From: JAFGUF01 sp040883315
GTDB lineage: Bacteria; Bacillota; Clostridia; Christensenellales; UMGS416
Direction of reading: 5' to 3'
Assembly (NCBI GenBank): GCA_040883315.1
Contig: JBFLKU010000026.1
Coordinates: 59,617 to 123,616 of the forward strand
DNA: 64,000 nt
The notes below the pieces were generated by a model, which made no database searches, was not told the DNA's origin, and saw only the letters and a program-made list of their open reading frames with translations. Each line of letters opens with the position of its first letter. Within the stretch, counting starts at the first letter, position 1. The position numbers and the translations under genes were made by a program. This document shows positions 33,591 to 43,000 of this stretch, in pieces.

Positions 33591-36192
33591 AAATTATCAT
33601 ATGCAGAGTGTGGAGAAGGTGCTTAGCGACCTTAACACACAAATAATGGGACTAAGCAAGCAGGAGGCTGCAAAGCGACTGGAAGAAAACGGACCAAACC
33701 TGCTGCCCGAGGGCGACAAAAAAACCGTCTTTGGCATATTCCTGCAGCAATTTAAAAACGTGATGATATGGGTTCTAATCGCTGCTGCCAGCATATCGCT
33801 GGCTATGGGCGAGGTGACCGACGCCGTGATAATATTTATAGTGGTGCTTCTTAATTCCGTGATGGGCACCATACAGGAAGCCCGTGCAGAGGCCGCATTG
33901 GAGAGCCTGAAATCCCTGGCAGCCCCCAAATCCACAGTGGTGCGCGATGGCAGCGTGATGACCATTGACTCTGCTAACCTGGTGGTGGGCGACATGGTGC
34001 TGCTGGAAGCGGGCATGAGTGTGAGTGCAGACATCCGTGTGACAGACAGTGCTACACTATCTGCTGTGGAAAGTGCATTGACAGGCGAATCCGAAGCCGT
34101 TATAAAAATAACCGATGCCATAGCCGACGAGCACGCCGTGGTAGGTGACAAAAAGAACATGGCATTTATGGGCACATCCATATCCTACGGACGCGGTGCA
34201 GGAGTGGTGGTGGGCACAGGGCTAGACACAGAAATGGGCAAAATAGCCGATAAGCTGGCAACCACAGAGGACGAAGTAACCCCACTGCAAAAGCAAATAG
34301 CACAGATAAGCAAGTTAATCAGCTTTGGCGTAATAGGCATTGCTGTTGTAATATTTGCAATAGGCTTATTAACAGGAAGAGAAGCATTTGATATGTTCTT
34401 CCTAGCTGTTTCATTGGCTGTGGCTGCCATACCAGAAGGTCTGGCAACTGTTGTGACAATAGTTTTGGCGATGGGCATGAACAGAATGAGCAAACAAGGC
34501 GCTATAATAAGAAAACTGCCTGCTGTAGAAACCCTTGGCTCAACGAATATAATATGTTCTGATAAAACAGGAACATTGACAATGAACAAAATGACCGTGG
34601 AATACGTGTATGCCAACCTAGCCCGTGAGCATGACACGTCCTCCCACACACCGGAGCTAATAGAGCTGGTCAACTGCATGGCAGAGTGCAACGATGCCAA
34701 CCTAGACGACAACGACAACCCAATAGGCGACCCCACAGAAACCGCCCTTATGGATTTTGCACTGCACTGCGGGCTATACACCGAGGAAAAGCTGCGCTCA
34801 AGAAGCAGAATAGATGAGATTCCATTTGAATCTACAAGAAAGCTATCCAGCGTGCTGGTAGGCGATGCAAAGCCATACACCATGTACACAAAGGGTGCAC
34901 CGGATATATTGATAGATCGCTGCAGCCATATACTGCTGAATAATAAAGTGGTTCCGCTAACTGATGATATTAAAAAGCAAATACTGGACACAAACACCGA
35001 CATGGCAGATAATGCACTGCGTGTGCTGGCATTTGCAAAAAAGATGCAGGATGATAAGCGCATATCAGACAAAGAAAACGCAGAAAGCAATCTGACATTC
35101 CTTGGGCTATGTGCGGAGATGGACCCGCCAAGACCAGAGGCAGCCGCCGCCGTGGCAAAGTGCCTGAAGGCAGGCATTCGCCCTATCATGATAACAGGTG
35201 ACCACAGAATAACAGCATCTGCTATAGCTAAAAAGCTGGGCATGCTGGACGAAACCAAAAAAGCCATTGAAGGCAGAGAAATAGAGCAGCTGACAGACGA
35301 CGAGCTGGACAATCTGGTGGATGACGTGTGCGTATATGCCAGAGTATCACCAGAGCACAAAGTACGCATAGTGGACTCATGGCAGAGAAAAGGCATGATA
35401 GTAGCTATGACAGGCGACGGAGTGAACGACGCACCAGCCATAAAGAGCGCAGACATTGGCGTGGGCATGGGTATTACAGGCACAGATGTCAGCAAGGCTG
35501 CATCTGATATGGTATTGACAGATGACAACTTCGCCACCATAGTATCCGCCGTGGAGGAAGGCAGAAAGATATTCACCAATATCAAGAAGGCTGTGAAATT
35601 CCTGCTGTCGTCCAATATGGGCGAGGTGCTGGCACTATTTATAGCCACTATGCTGGGCTGGCAGCTTTTCCGCCCCGTTCATATACTTTGGATAAACCTA
35701 GTAACAGACACATTCCCAGCATTGGCACTGGGTGTAGAGCCGGCAGAGGGCGACGTGATGAGTGACCCTCCGCGAGACAGCAGAGCACCGTTTTTCAGCA
35801 AACAAATGTGGTTTGAGATACTTACCCACGGAGCAATAGAGGGCGGCATAGCATTGGGCGTATATATATATGCGTTTAATGCATTCGATAGCATTGTAGC
35901 CACCACTATGGCGTTTATCACCCTAGGGCTCACCCAGCTATTTCATGCACTTGGCAGCAGATTTGATGTGAAGTCCTTCCTATCCGCTCCATTTTCAAAT
36001 AAATCCATGATACTGGCATTTTTGGTATCCGGCATACTGCAGGTGATGGTGGTGCTTATTCCGCCAATCCGCGTAGCTTTCTCATTAGCATTGCTAACAG
36101 GCCCACAATGGCTGATTGCAGCAGCTGCATCAGTATTGATGCTGATTTATATGGAGATTGAAAAGGCTATAAAAAGGGCAAGAAGTAAGTAA
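33583..36192 (+). CDS. P-type cation ATPase, calcium (type IIA) group
   Basis: 869 residues. The ATG at 33583 overlaps the htpG stop. Order of parts: cation_ATPase_N (7-70), membrane pair, actuator with ALTGESEAV, membrane helix 4 with AAIPEGLATVV (the calcium-site PEGL), phosphorylation Asp327 in CSDKTGTLTMNKM, nucleotide domain with YTKGAPDIL, the hinge GDGVNDAPAIKSADIG, and six C-terminal helices including LWINLVTDTFPALALG. It is likely to export calcium. An overlap with a chaperone gene hints at shared stress control. A strong terminator follows. Confidence 0.92.
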   Translation: MNKNYHMQSVEKVLSDLNTQIMGLSKQEAAKRLEENGPNLLPEGDKKTVFGIFLQQFKNVMIWVLIAAASISLAMGEVTDAVIIFIVVLLNSVMGTIQEARAEAALESLKSLAAPKSTVVRDGSVMTIDSANLVVGDMVLLEAGMSVSADIRVTDSATLSAVESALTGESEAVIKITDAIADEHAVVGDKKNMAFMGTSISYGRGAGVVVGTGLDTEMGKIADKLATTEDEVTPLQKQIAQISKLISFGVIGIAVVIFAIGLLTGREAFDMFFLAVSLAVAAIPEGLATVVTIVLAMGMNRMSKQGAIIRKLPAVETLGSTNIICSDKTGTLTMNKMTVEYVYANLAREHDTSSHTPELIELVNCMAECNDANLDDNDNPIGDPTETALMDFALHCGLYTEEKLRSRSRIDEIPFESTRKLSSVLVGDAKPYTMYTKGAPDILIDRCSHILLNNKVVPLTDDIKKQILDTNTDMADNALRVLAFAKKMQDDKRISDKENAESNLTFLGLCAEMDPPRPEAAAAVAKCLKAGIRPIMITGDHRITASAIAKKLGMLDETKKAIEGREIEQLTDDELDNLVDDVCVYARVSPEHKVRIVDSWQRKGMIVAMTGDGVNDAPAIKSADIGVGMGITGTDVSKAASDMVLTDDNFATIVSAVEEGRKIFTNIKKAVKFLLSSNMGEVLALFIATMLGWQLFRPVHILWINLVTDTFPALALGVEPAEGDVMSDPPRDSRAPFFSKQMWFEILTHGAIEGGIALGVYIYAFNAFDSIVATTMAFITLGLTQLFHALGSRFDVKSFLSAPFSNKSMILAFLVSGILQVMVVLIPPIRVAFSLALLTGPQWLIAAAASVLMLIYMEIEKAIKRARSK

Positions 36193-36213
36193 AGTTATTT
36201 TAAAGCTATTTCA

Positions 36214-36243
36214 AAAAAGGAATGATGTTTGTCATTCCTTTTT
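36214..36243 (+). terminator. Terminator after the P-type ATPase gene
   Basis: AAAAAAGGAATGA, TGTTTG loop, TCATTCCTTTTT. The A and T tracts make it able to work on both strands. Confidence 0.88.
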
Positions 36244-36282
36244 CATTGTTGTTAATTTTGAAACGATGCTATCATCAGTCGC

Positions 36283-37449
36283 CTAGCTTTGCTCCCATGA
36301 GAAAGTTTTACCCTCTAACATATAAATAATTGCATCAAAGAAATATGGAATAAAGTCCTTAAAATTAATATTAGCAAATACTAAGTCATCACCAACTAAT
36401 TCTACAGCATGATTAGCAGATGAAGTAACTTCGTAAAAAGTTTTCATTATTTTTTTTAGATACGCTTCATTTGTACCATCATTATGAAACTCTGAAAACC
36501 TATCTGATAGCGTACTTTTTATATAACTAATATGTTTATTTATATAAATGGTTTCTGCCACAATTCTAAAAGCTATAGCTTTATCAACAGGATTACTACA
36601 AGTACTATATTCATTTAGACGTGATAATATTTTTCTAATTTGTTTTTTACGCTTTTCGCCTAATGTACGAAACTTACTATACATTTCTTTTAGCTTTATT
36701 ATTTCCATTTCCATTAAAGGTGGATAAACTCCAGGTTGTCTATAGCCTGTTATATGCAAAGAAATATTATTTGAGCAAGGAACATCGTCAGCTGGTAAAT
36801 AACTATAACCTAAAGCTTGCGGTGAAAGTACGCTATGATTAAGAATAGAAATTAATAAACGAATATCGTCAAGGTCATATGTTTGATAAATTGTGGTAGT
36901 TTTTTCTGTATCTCCAATTTCTTTATGATGTTTTTCAGCTTGATATTCTTTATACAATACTACTGAAGGCTGAAAGAAATTAAATGGATAACTATCACCT
37001 GATAATTGATTAGCAAGTATCCTATTAGGAATTGAAGTTATTGGACATAAGTAAATACCATCAATAATTTCATAAGTTAAATTATTTTCTATTTTAATTC
37101 CATTTAACCAAATATAATTAATTTCGGTATAGTATTCATGTTCTACATAATTGCAAAGCCACTCTATAACTACAGTTAAATCATTCAATTCTATTCTATT
37201 TAGCAACCATCTAAGTAATTTATTATAAGACACACTCAAACTTATTTCTCTAAATACCTGCATTTTATTATTAAAAATACTTAACTCTTCAATTTCTGAA
37301 AGTATTGTTAATGCTTCATCTTTATAGGGTATATTCTTATAAGAAAAATGGTGATTTGTAAAGCAGTAATCACCATATTCTTTTGTTCTTTTTATTTTTT
37401 CTAGAATTTCTATAAGTTTTTGATATTTTTTTTCATTTGTTTTTGTCAT
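36283..37449 (-). CDS. Unrecognised AT-rich gene, possible HEPN-like protein
   Basis: 388 residues, ATG at 37449 behind AAGGAGCT. The gene is markedly more AT-rich than the core genes around it. The N-terminal two thirds show no known domain (ISILNHSVLSPQALGYSYLP in the middle). The last 110 residues are helical: DKAIAFRIVAETIYIN...KTFYEVTSSANHAVELVGDD, which recalls the Apea/HEPN group, but the usual Arg of the R-x4-6-H motif is not evident, so the RNase site would be incomplete. It stands alone between two terminated transcripts, next to a palindromic repeat. Composition and isolation suggest acquisition by transfer; a defence role is only a guess. Confidence 0.7.
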   Translation of the reverse strand: MTKTNEKKYQKLIEILEKIKRTKEYGDYCFTNHHFSYKNIPYKDEALTILSEIEELSIFNNKMQVFREISLSVSYNKLLRWLLNRIELNDLTVVIEWLCNYVEHEYYTEINYIWLNGIKIENNLTYEIIDGIYLCPITSIPNRILANQLSGDSYPFNFFQPSVVLYKEYQAEKHHKEIGDTEKTTTIYQTYDLDDIRLLISILNHSVLSPQALGYSYLPADDVPCSNNISLHITGYRQPGVYPPLMEMEIIKLKEMYSKFRTLGEKRKKQIRKILSRLNEYSTCSNPVDKAIAFRIVAETIYINKHISYIKSTLSDRFSEFHNDGTNEAYLKKIMKTFYEVTSSANHAVELVGDDLVFANINFKDFIPYFFDAIIYMLEGKTFSWEQS

Positions 37450-37548
37450 AAAAAGCTCCTTGAAACTATTTACACTAATTATACTATAATATTAATTTTA
37501 TTGTATATATTTGTATATTAGTACAGTAAATAAATTATTACAAGGATT

Positions 37549-37597
37549 TTAAAGGGACTAGTCCCTTTAACAGGGTTTGGGGCAGAACCCCATATAC
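37549..37597 (+). repeat. Palindromic intergenic repeat
   Basis: A perfect 22-base palindrome (arms TTAAAGGGACT, centre ACTAGT) is followed immediately by CAGGGTTTGGGGCAGAACCC, which contains a GGGG/CCCC hairpin. It lies in the 302-base gap between the AT-rich gene and the lipoprotein gene. Similar AGGGTTTGGGGC-type units are dispersed repeats in many bacterial genomes, but copies elsewhere in this genome cannot be seen. Confidence 0.6.
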
Positions 37598-37674
37598 TTT
37601 TCGACCATCCCTATCTTGATGTTCTGCTATTTATTATGAACTTACAATTTTTTTACAAAATATCAAATTTATGC

Positions 37675-37703
37675 GTGACAACATTACAACATTAGTGTAT
37701 ACT
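37675..37703 (+). promoter_or_regulatory. Promoter of the lipoprotein gene
   Basis: GTGACA and TATACT separated by 17 bases, 49 bases before the start codon. Confidence 0.7.
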
Positions 37704-37751
37704 CTCTATTTGTAGATTAATTAACAATATATTTATAAATAAGGAGATACT

Positions 37752-38426
37752 ATGAAAAAAATAACTTTTATGCTAATTGCTGTGGTCTTGCTTTTTGCAC
37801 TGTCTGCATGCGGCCCTAACTATGTCGAGGAATTCAACGCAGCAGTAGATGGATTCAATTTAGACCTAGCAGACTATAACCAAGCAACTGATTCATTCGT
37901 TGATAGCATCGACAATGCAGAAACAGCAGATGAAGTGAACGCAATATGCGACGCATGGATGGCTAAAGATTTAGAAATGCTGGAAGCTACAAAAGGATAC
38001 CTAGCTGAAATAGAAGGCTACGAAGAAGGTATATCTGATAAAGAGGCATTCAATACTACTGTTAATACATTGAAAGAATCAGTAGACAATATCCAAAGCG
38101 ATATTGATGCTATTCCAGATTTAAAAGAATTTTCAAGACTAGCATATGATTTCGAAAACTTGGCTACCGAATGGGAAAGCATTGTGGTGGCACAAACAGA
38201 CGAGCTAGCAAATAGTGCAGATACAGCAAGCCTAAATGCGGCACTTGACGGAATAATTGCAACAAACAATGAATATAGTGCAAAAATGGCTGACGTAGCT
38301 GCAGAGCTTGGCACATTAAATGTTAAAGACTTTCAAAGCGACGTACAAGATGTTATTTCAGAAATTAATAGTGCAATAGCTACAATATCTGAGCTAAACG
38401 TACAAATGGAAGCTCTGAAACAATAA
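37752..38426 (+). CDS. Helical lipoprotein of unknown function
   Basis: 224 residues behind AAGGAGATACT. The signal peptide (1-19) ends in the lipobox LSAC, so Cys20 would be lipidated. The mature part is acidic and all-helical with long amphipathic runs (NTLKESVDNIQSDIDAIPDL, SDVQDVISEINSAIATISEL), suggesting a coiled-coil bundle outside the membrane. It has its own promoter and terminator and no functional partner nearby. No family recognised. Confidence 0.85.
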   Translation: MKKITFMLIAVVLLFALSACGPNYVEEFNAAVDGFNLDLADYNQATDSFVDSIDNAETADEVNAICDAWMAKDLEMLEATKGYLAEIEGYEEGISDKEAFNTTVNTLKESVDNIQSDIDAIPDLKEFSRLAYDFENLATEWESIVVAQTDELANSADTASLNAALDGIIATNNEYSAKMADVAAELGTLNVKDFQSDVQDVISEINSAIATISELNVQMEALKQ

Positions 38427-38440
38427 TTAAAAGCATAGTA

Positions 38441-38474
38441 AAAGACCTGTCGTATTCCGGCAGGTCTTTTTTTG
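38441..38474 (+). terminator. Terminator of the lipoprotein gene
   Basis: AGACCTGTCG, TATTC loop, CGGCAGGTCT (one G-T pair) and T7. Confidence 0.92.
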
Positions 38475-38477
38475 TTA

Positions 38478-38561
38478 CTATTTGCAAACCCTGAGTATCA
38501 TATCATATGTCAAATCCATGCACTCCTGATCTTTGTATTCTTCGTCTTCTTCGAAAATATT
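38478..38561 (-). pseudogene. Relic of a TetR-family gene (last 27 codons and stop)
   Basis: The minus strand encodes NIFEEDEEYKDQECMDLTYD followed by MILRVCK and a stop. This matches the end of the intact TetR protein at 39393 (DIFKEDEEYTDQECMDLTYD, MILRICK) with conservative changes only. Homology ends just upstream, in an AT-rich promoter region. It is therefore the tail of a deleted paralogue or duplication. It sits directly behind the lipoprotein terminator in the same orientation as the intact gene. Confidence 0.85.
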
Positions 38562-38587
38562 CCACCCTACTTTTTTACATAATTTTT

Positions 38588-38616
38588 TTGACTAAAAATT
38601 ATAAAAATGATATACT
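38588..38616 (+). promoter_or_regulatory. Promoter of the RidA-family gene
   Basis: TTGACT and TATACT with a 17-base spacer, 70 bases before the chosen start codon. Confidence 0.72.
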
Positions 38617-38686
38617 TATTTAGCCATATATTCTATTTATAGGTATTTATTATATGAGTTTTAAATTTTACACAGAGGAGCATAAT

Positions 38687-39040
38687 ATGAGAGAAATTAA
38701 AAGAACCGAATTAGACGAACAATGGGCACATAATGGAATTGTTGAAGCTGGAGGTTTTGTTTTTGTTAGCTATTGTATGAAAAATGAAGGACAACCATTA
38801 GAAAACCAAATACATGGTGCATTTGATGTTTTAGAAGAAAGATTGAAATCAGTTGCCTTAAATTTGGAATCAGTTGTGAAAATGGATTGTCTATTTAAAG
38901 ATATTATGGATATACATTTTTTAGGAGATATAATTAAAGAAAGATTTAATGGAAAGTATCCTGCTAGGAAAGCATTTGAAACAAAATTCCTGAGAGAGGA
39001 AATATTATTCCAAATTGATGCAATAGCATTTAGAGGATAA
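38687..39040 (+). CDS. RidA (YjgF) family protein
   Basis: 117 residues from ATG 38687, placed behind AGAGGAGC; an upstream in-frame ATG at 38654 has no site. The fold marks are HNGIVEAGGFVFVSYCMKNE, QIHGAFDVLEERLKSVALNL, VVKMDCLFKDI and the end YPARKAFETKFLREEILFQI. RidA enzymes deaminate reactive enamine/imine intermediates using a conserved Arg in the ARKAFE segment (standard: PARxxxxV). That Arg is present; other residues differ from classical RidA, so it may be one of the divergent Rid groups. The gene is AT-rich and stands between two decayed genes. Confidence 0.8.
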   Translation: MREIKRTELDEQWAHNGIVEAGGFVFVSYCMKNEGQPLENQIHGAFDVLEERLKSVALNLESVVKMDCLFKDIMDIHFLGDIIKERFNGKYPARKAFETKFLREEILFQIDAIAFRG

Positions 39041-39080
39041 TAGAAGAGAAAAATAAAAATTTTTAAAAAATAATTCTTAA

Positions 39081-39323
39081 ATTTCAGGGAAAAATAACCC
39101 TGGCAACAGAGAAGATAACGTTGAAAATATACAAAACAATATTAATCTTACAATATCAAACATGCGGAGAGCTGAAGAGCTGATTGATAATACATCTGAT
39201 TAAAAGCTAAAAGCCGAACTTAAAGATAAGAACAGCAGAAGGCGTGCAGCACTAGTAGGCATACAAGATGAATCTATAGCTAAAATACAAGGACGTGAAG
39301 ATGATCATAATCCATTAATTTAG
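39081..39323 (+). pseudogene. tlp: Decayed small acid-soluble spore protein Tlp gene
   Basis: One frame reads NPGNREDNVENIQNNINLTI, SNMRRAEELIDNTSD, then a TAA at 39201-39203, then KLKAELKDKNSRRRAALVGI, QDESIAKIQG to a TAG at 39321. This is the Tlp pattern (DDRSDNVEKLQ...NI..AEE...KN.RRRESI....DEA) of spore-forming Firmicutes. The internal TAA fits a single GAA-to-TAA change. The expected first codon is ATT, not ATG, and no ribosome site precedes it. Two independent defects make it a pseudogene. Intact Tlp is a minor spore-core protein. Confidence 0.83.
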
Positions 39324-39345
39324 AGAGTCTTATATAAATAACGAT

Positions 39346-39387
39346 GGGCTGCCCTAGATATTTATTTCATAAATATCTGGACAGCCC
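39346..39387. terminator. Long hairpin between convergent units
   Basis: An imperfect stem of about 19 pairs (GGGCTG...AGATATTTAT with ATAAATATCT...CAGCCC) around a TTC loop. It lies between the tlp relic (plus) and the tetR gene (minus), five bases from the tetR stop. The T tracts on both sides are weak. Confidence 0.6.
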
Positions 39388-39392
39388 CTTTA

Positions 39393-40001
39393 TTACTTAC
39401 ATATGCGAAGTATCATATCATATGTCAAATCCATGCACTCCTGATCTGTATATTCTTCGTCTTCTTTGAAAATATCCCTGAAATTAATGTACTTTATCAT
39501 CAGCATAATGGACTCTGCCACTACATTAACAGAGTATCTGTTCACATAGCTTATCAAGTTCTGCGTCACACCCAGCTGCAGCACATTCTCCAGCACATTG
39601 ATATACCTTTGCCTGCTGTTTCTGGCTATCTCTATGGTTTCCGGCAAGGTATTGGAATTGAATACATTTATATAGTCAGCTCCATCCTGCGGATTAAAGA
39701 ACTTAATATATTCATTCACCAGATTTATATGAACATCTATGAAATCTTTCACCACATCTTTAAAATCCTTGCTCTCATCCACCACAAAGTCCTCGAAGTA
39801 CTTCATCCAGGTATCGAAAAAGTAATTAGCCGCCTCCACTATCACATCATCTTTGGATGCAAAGTGTAGGTATATAGAGCCCTTTCCGATGCCTGCACGG
39901 TCTGCAATGTCAGAGACCTTAATGTTCTTTATGTTCTTGCCTTCCTTGAAAAGCTCCATAACGGCGGCATATATTTTTTCCTTTTTGCTTTTTTCAGTCA
40001 T
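39393..40001 (-). CDS. TetR-family regulator, likely repressor of the RND transporter
   Basis: 202 residues from the second of two adjacent ATGs, which has the better distance to AGGTGAT; the first is at 40004. The N-terminal helix-turn-helix is typical: IYAAVMELFKEGKNIKNIKV, SDIADRAGIGKGSIYLHFAS, KDDVI. The ligand domain (about 60-200) is helical and divergent. It follows the RND gene by less than ten bases in the same operon. A TetR-style operator sits in the promoter of that operon, so autoregulated repression is the simplest model. The inducer is unknown. Confidence 0.9.
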   Translation of the reverse strand: MTEKSKKEKIYAAVMELFKEGKNIKNIKVSDIADRAGIGKGSIYLHFASKDDVIVEAANYFFDTWMKYFEDFVVDESKDFKDVVKDFIDVHINLVNEYIKFFNPQDGADYINVFNSNTLPETIEIARNSRQRYINVLENVLQLGVTQNLISYVNRYSVNVVAESIMLMIKYINFRDIFKEDEEYTDQECMDLTYDMILRICK

Positions 40002-40009
40002 CATATCAC

Positions 40010-43000
40010 CTAGCTTTTCTCTGCTTCGGATTTCCTGTTCATGTTCCTCTCTGCAAATGCTCTGCGTTCTTTTCTTCTTTCCTCAGCTTGGTCCATCAGT
40101 GCGTAGATAGATGGAATAATGAATAGTGTCAGCAATGTCGAATACAGAAGCCCGCCTATTGCTGTGATAGCCAGCGGCTGCATCATCTCTGCGCCTCTGC
40201 CTACGCCTACTGCCATGGTAGAGAGTGCGAATATTGTTGTTAGTGCTGTCATTATTATAGGACGCAGTCTTGTCTTTCCTGCTTTTATAACAGCCTCGGT
40301 GTAGTGCATGCCTTCCTCTTTCAGCTTGTTGGTGTAGTCCACCATCACTATGCCATTGTTCACCACAACGCCTACCAGCACTATAAATCCTATTGCAGAG
40401 ATTATAGATATTGGGTTTTGTGTGGCAATCAATGCTATAAATCCGCCTGTGAATGCAAGAGGTATGCATGACATTACGATAAATGGATATTTCAGTGATT
40501 CAAACTGTGCAGCCATTATCATGTAAATCAGCAGTATCGCCAAAAGCAGCACTGTTCCCAAATCCCATAGGGCATCCATTATCATTTCGTTTTCGCCGGC
40601 TATCTCCACTGTGTAGCCATCTGGCACTTCGTAGTCTTTCAGCTCTTTTTCTATGTCATCACTAACCAGACCAATGTTATAGCCGTTTTTCAGCTTGGAT
40701 GTCACGGTCAGCACACGTTCCTGGCCTGTTCTGGTGATGGTTGTATATCCTTCTGCAAAGTCTACATCTGCCAGCTCCGATACTTTCACCATCTCGCCAA
40801 ATCCGTTTTCTATCTCCAAATCTTCCAGCTCGTCCTTCGTGTCTATCACCTTTGTATTGTTTATCAATAGCACGTCGTATTCTCTGGCTTCATCGTTTAG
40901 TGTTGTCACTTTGTTGTCTGGTGCTACTACAGCATCTATGGCATTGTATACCTGTGCTACAGTCAGTCCATTTTGCAGTGCTAGATTTTTGTCTACCACC
41001 ACTCTAATCTCTGGTGCGTCCTTTTCTATGCCGTTTTCTATCTCGGTTGTGCCGTCCACGCTGTCCACTATGTCCGCTACATCCTTTGCGATGTCTTCCA
41101 GCACATCAAATTCCGGTCCTTTCACTTCTATGCTGATGCCGGAGCCGCCTGCCAGCTGTGCAGGATCCATTGCCTGGTCGGTTATTTCGATGTCGCAGTC
41201 CAAATGGTCTGTGTCCTCACGCAGCTCTTCGGATATGCTCATTGTAGTCCTTGTGGAGTTCTCATCCACCAGAATATATAGAGTTCCTGTTCGCACTCCG
41301 CCGCCTGCCGGGCCGGTTATAAACATATCTCCCCCGATAGTTGCACCCACTGTGTCAACGCCTTCTATTCTCATGGCTATTGTTGTCACTCTGTCCAGCA
41401 TTTCTGATGTGTCCTCGAATGTAGAACCATCAGGCATTTCAACTGTAACTGATATCTGACCAGTATCAGAATCCGGCATGTATTCCACGCCCACCTGCAG
41501 TGCACCGTATATGCTAATGCCGAATAATGCTATAGCCAATCCGATGAAGAGCACTTTTGCTTTCAATACGGTTTTCAGAGAGCTTACATATGCCTTCTTG
41601 AATTTTCTCATGCGCTTTGATTCTTTTTTAGGCTTCTTTGCCAAAAGCTTTGAGCTTGCCATAGGCACAAATGTCAATGCAATAAACAAAGATGCTATCA
41701 GAGAACAGGAAATAGTCAATGCCATTTCTTTAAATATCTCTGCTGTAAAGCCCTGCATAAATACTATAGGCAGGAATACAGAAACAGTAGTCAATGTAGA
41801 TGCCGTGATAGCTCCTGCTACCTGCTTTGCACCCTTCACTGCCGCCTTTTTGGCGCTCTCGCCTTCAGTTCTCATTCTATATATGTTTTCAATTACAACT
41901 ATGGCGTTATCCACCAGCATTCCGATTCCCAGTGCCAGTCCGCCCATAGATACGATGTTTAAATTGATTTTCAAAAAGTACATCATAGCAAATGCCGCAA
42001 ACAAGCTTATTGGAATAGCTACACCTACTATAAATGTTGGTCTCAGGTTTCTTAGGAATATGAATAGAATTATAACTGCCAGTATAGCACCGTAAATCAG
42101 ATTATTTTTCACGGAGCCTACGGCCATCTCTATATATTCTGCCTGATCCATTATGGTCTCTATGCGTATGTCGTCGCCGTATTCATTTTCCAGCTCCACT
42201 ATTTGCTCATTCACCTTTTCTACCACTTCAGTGGTTGCAAAAGTGTTTTGCTTTTGAATAGAAAGCAATATAGCCTTTTCACCGTTTACATATGTGTATG
42301 TGTCCTTTGATGTATCCTCGAGTGTCACATCTGCTACATCGCTTAATAATACATCTATTTCGGCTTCTTCATCGTAGTAGACACTCAGGTTTTCAAAGCC
42401 CTCCATGTCTGCCACTTCGTCGCCTACGCGCACCATGTAGTCGTATTCCCCATCCACTACATATCCTGAAGGCATGGAGAAATGCTGACCCATTATAATA
42501 CCCTTTATGCTATCAGCAGTAATTATTTCAGGCACTTCCGGCACATAATTGCCGTCATCGTCCTGCGTGAATGTCATATTGTATTTTTCTTCTGCTATCT
42601 CTTTGTTCTTTTCCAGCAGTGCTTCATTGTCCAGAGTGATGTGCACCTGATCCTGTGATGCCCCCATCACATTCACTTGTGCTACGCCCTCTATACGCTC
42701 AAATTTTGGTACTATCTCATCCTCAATCCACATTGATGCTTCTGTCAGGTCCATGCCGTATACGGAAATAGAGAAGTTATGTATAGGCATCATATCCGGG
42801 TTTATTTTCAAGATTATCGGATTGCCCACGTTTTCCGGCAGATATCCGCTTATTAAGTCTAGACTTTCTCTGATGTCTAGGATTGCACTATCCATGTCGG
42901 TATCATCGCTGAATTCCATAATAACAAGCGAATTGCCCTCTGTAGACATAGACTCTATGCTCTTAATGTTGCTTACTGTTGCCATTGCCCCCTCTGTGGG

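Noticed and set aside
34185..35648. 487-codon minus-strand frame within the P-type ATPase gene
   Set aside because: Antisense shadow; the plus strand carries a full ATPase with all motifs, and the shadow protein is Ser/Thr/Ala-rich without any domain.
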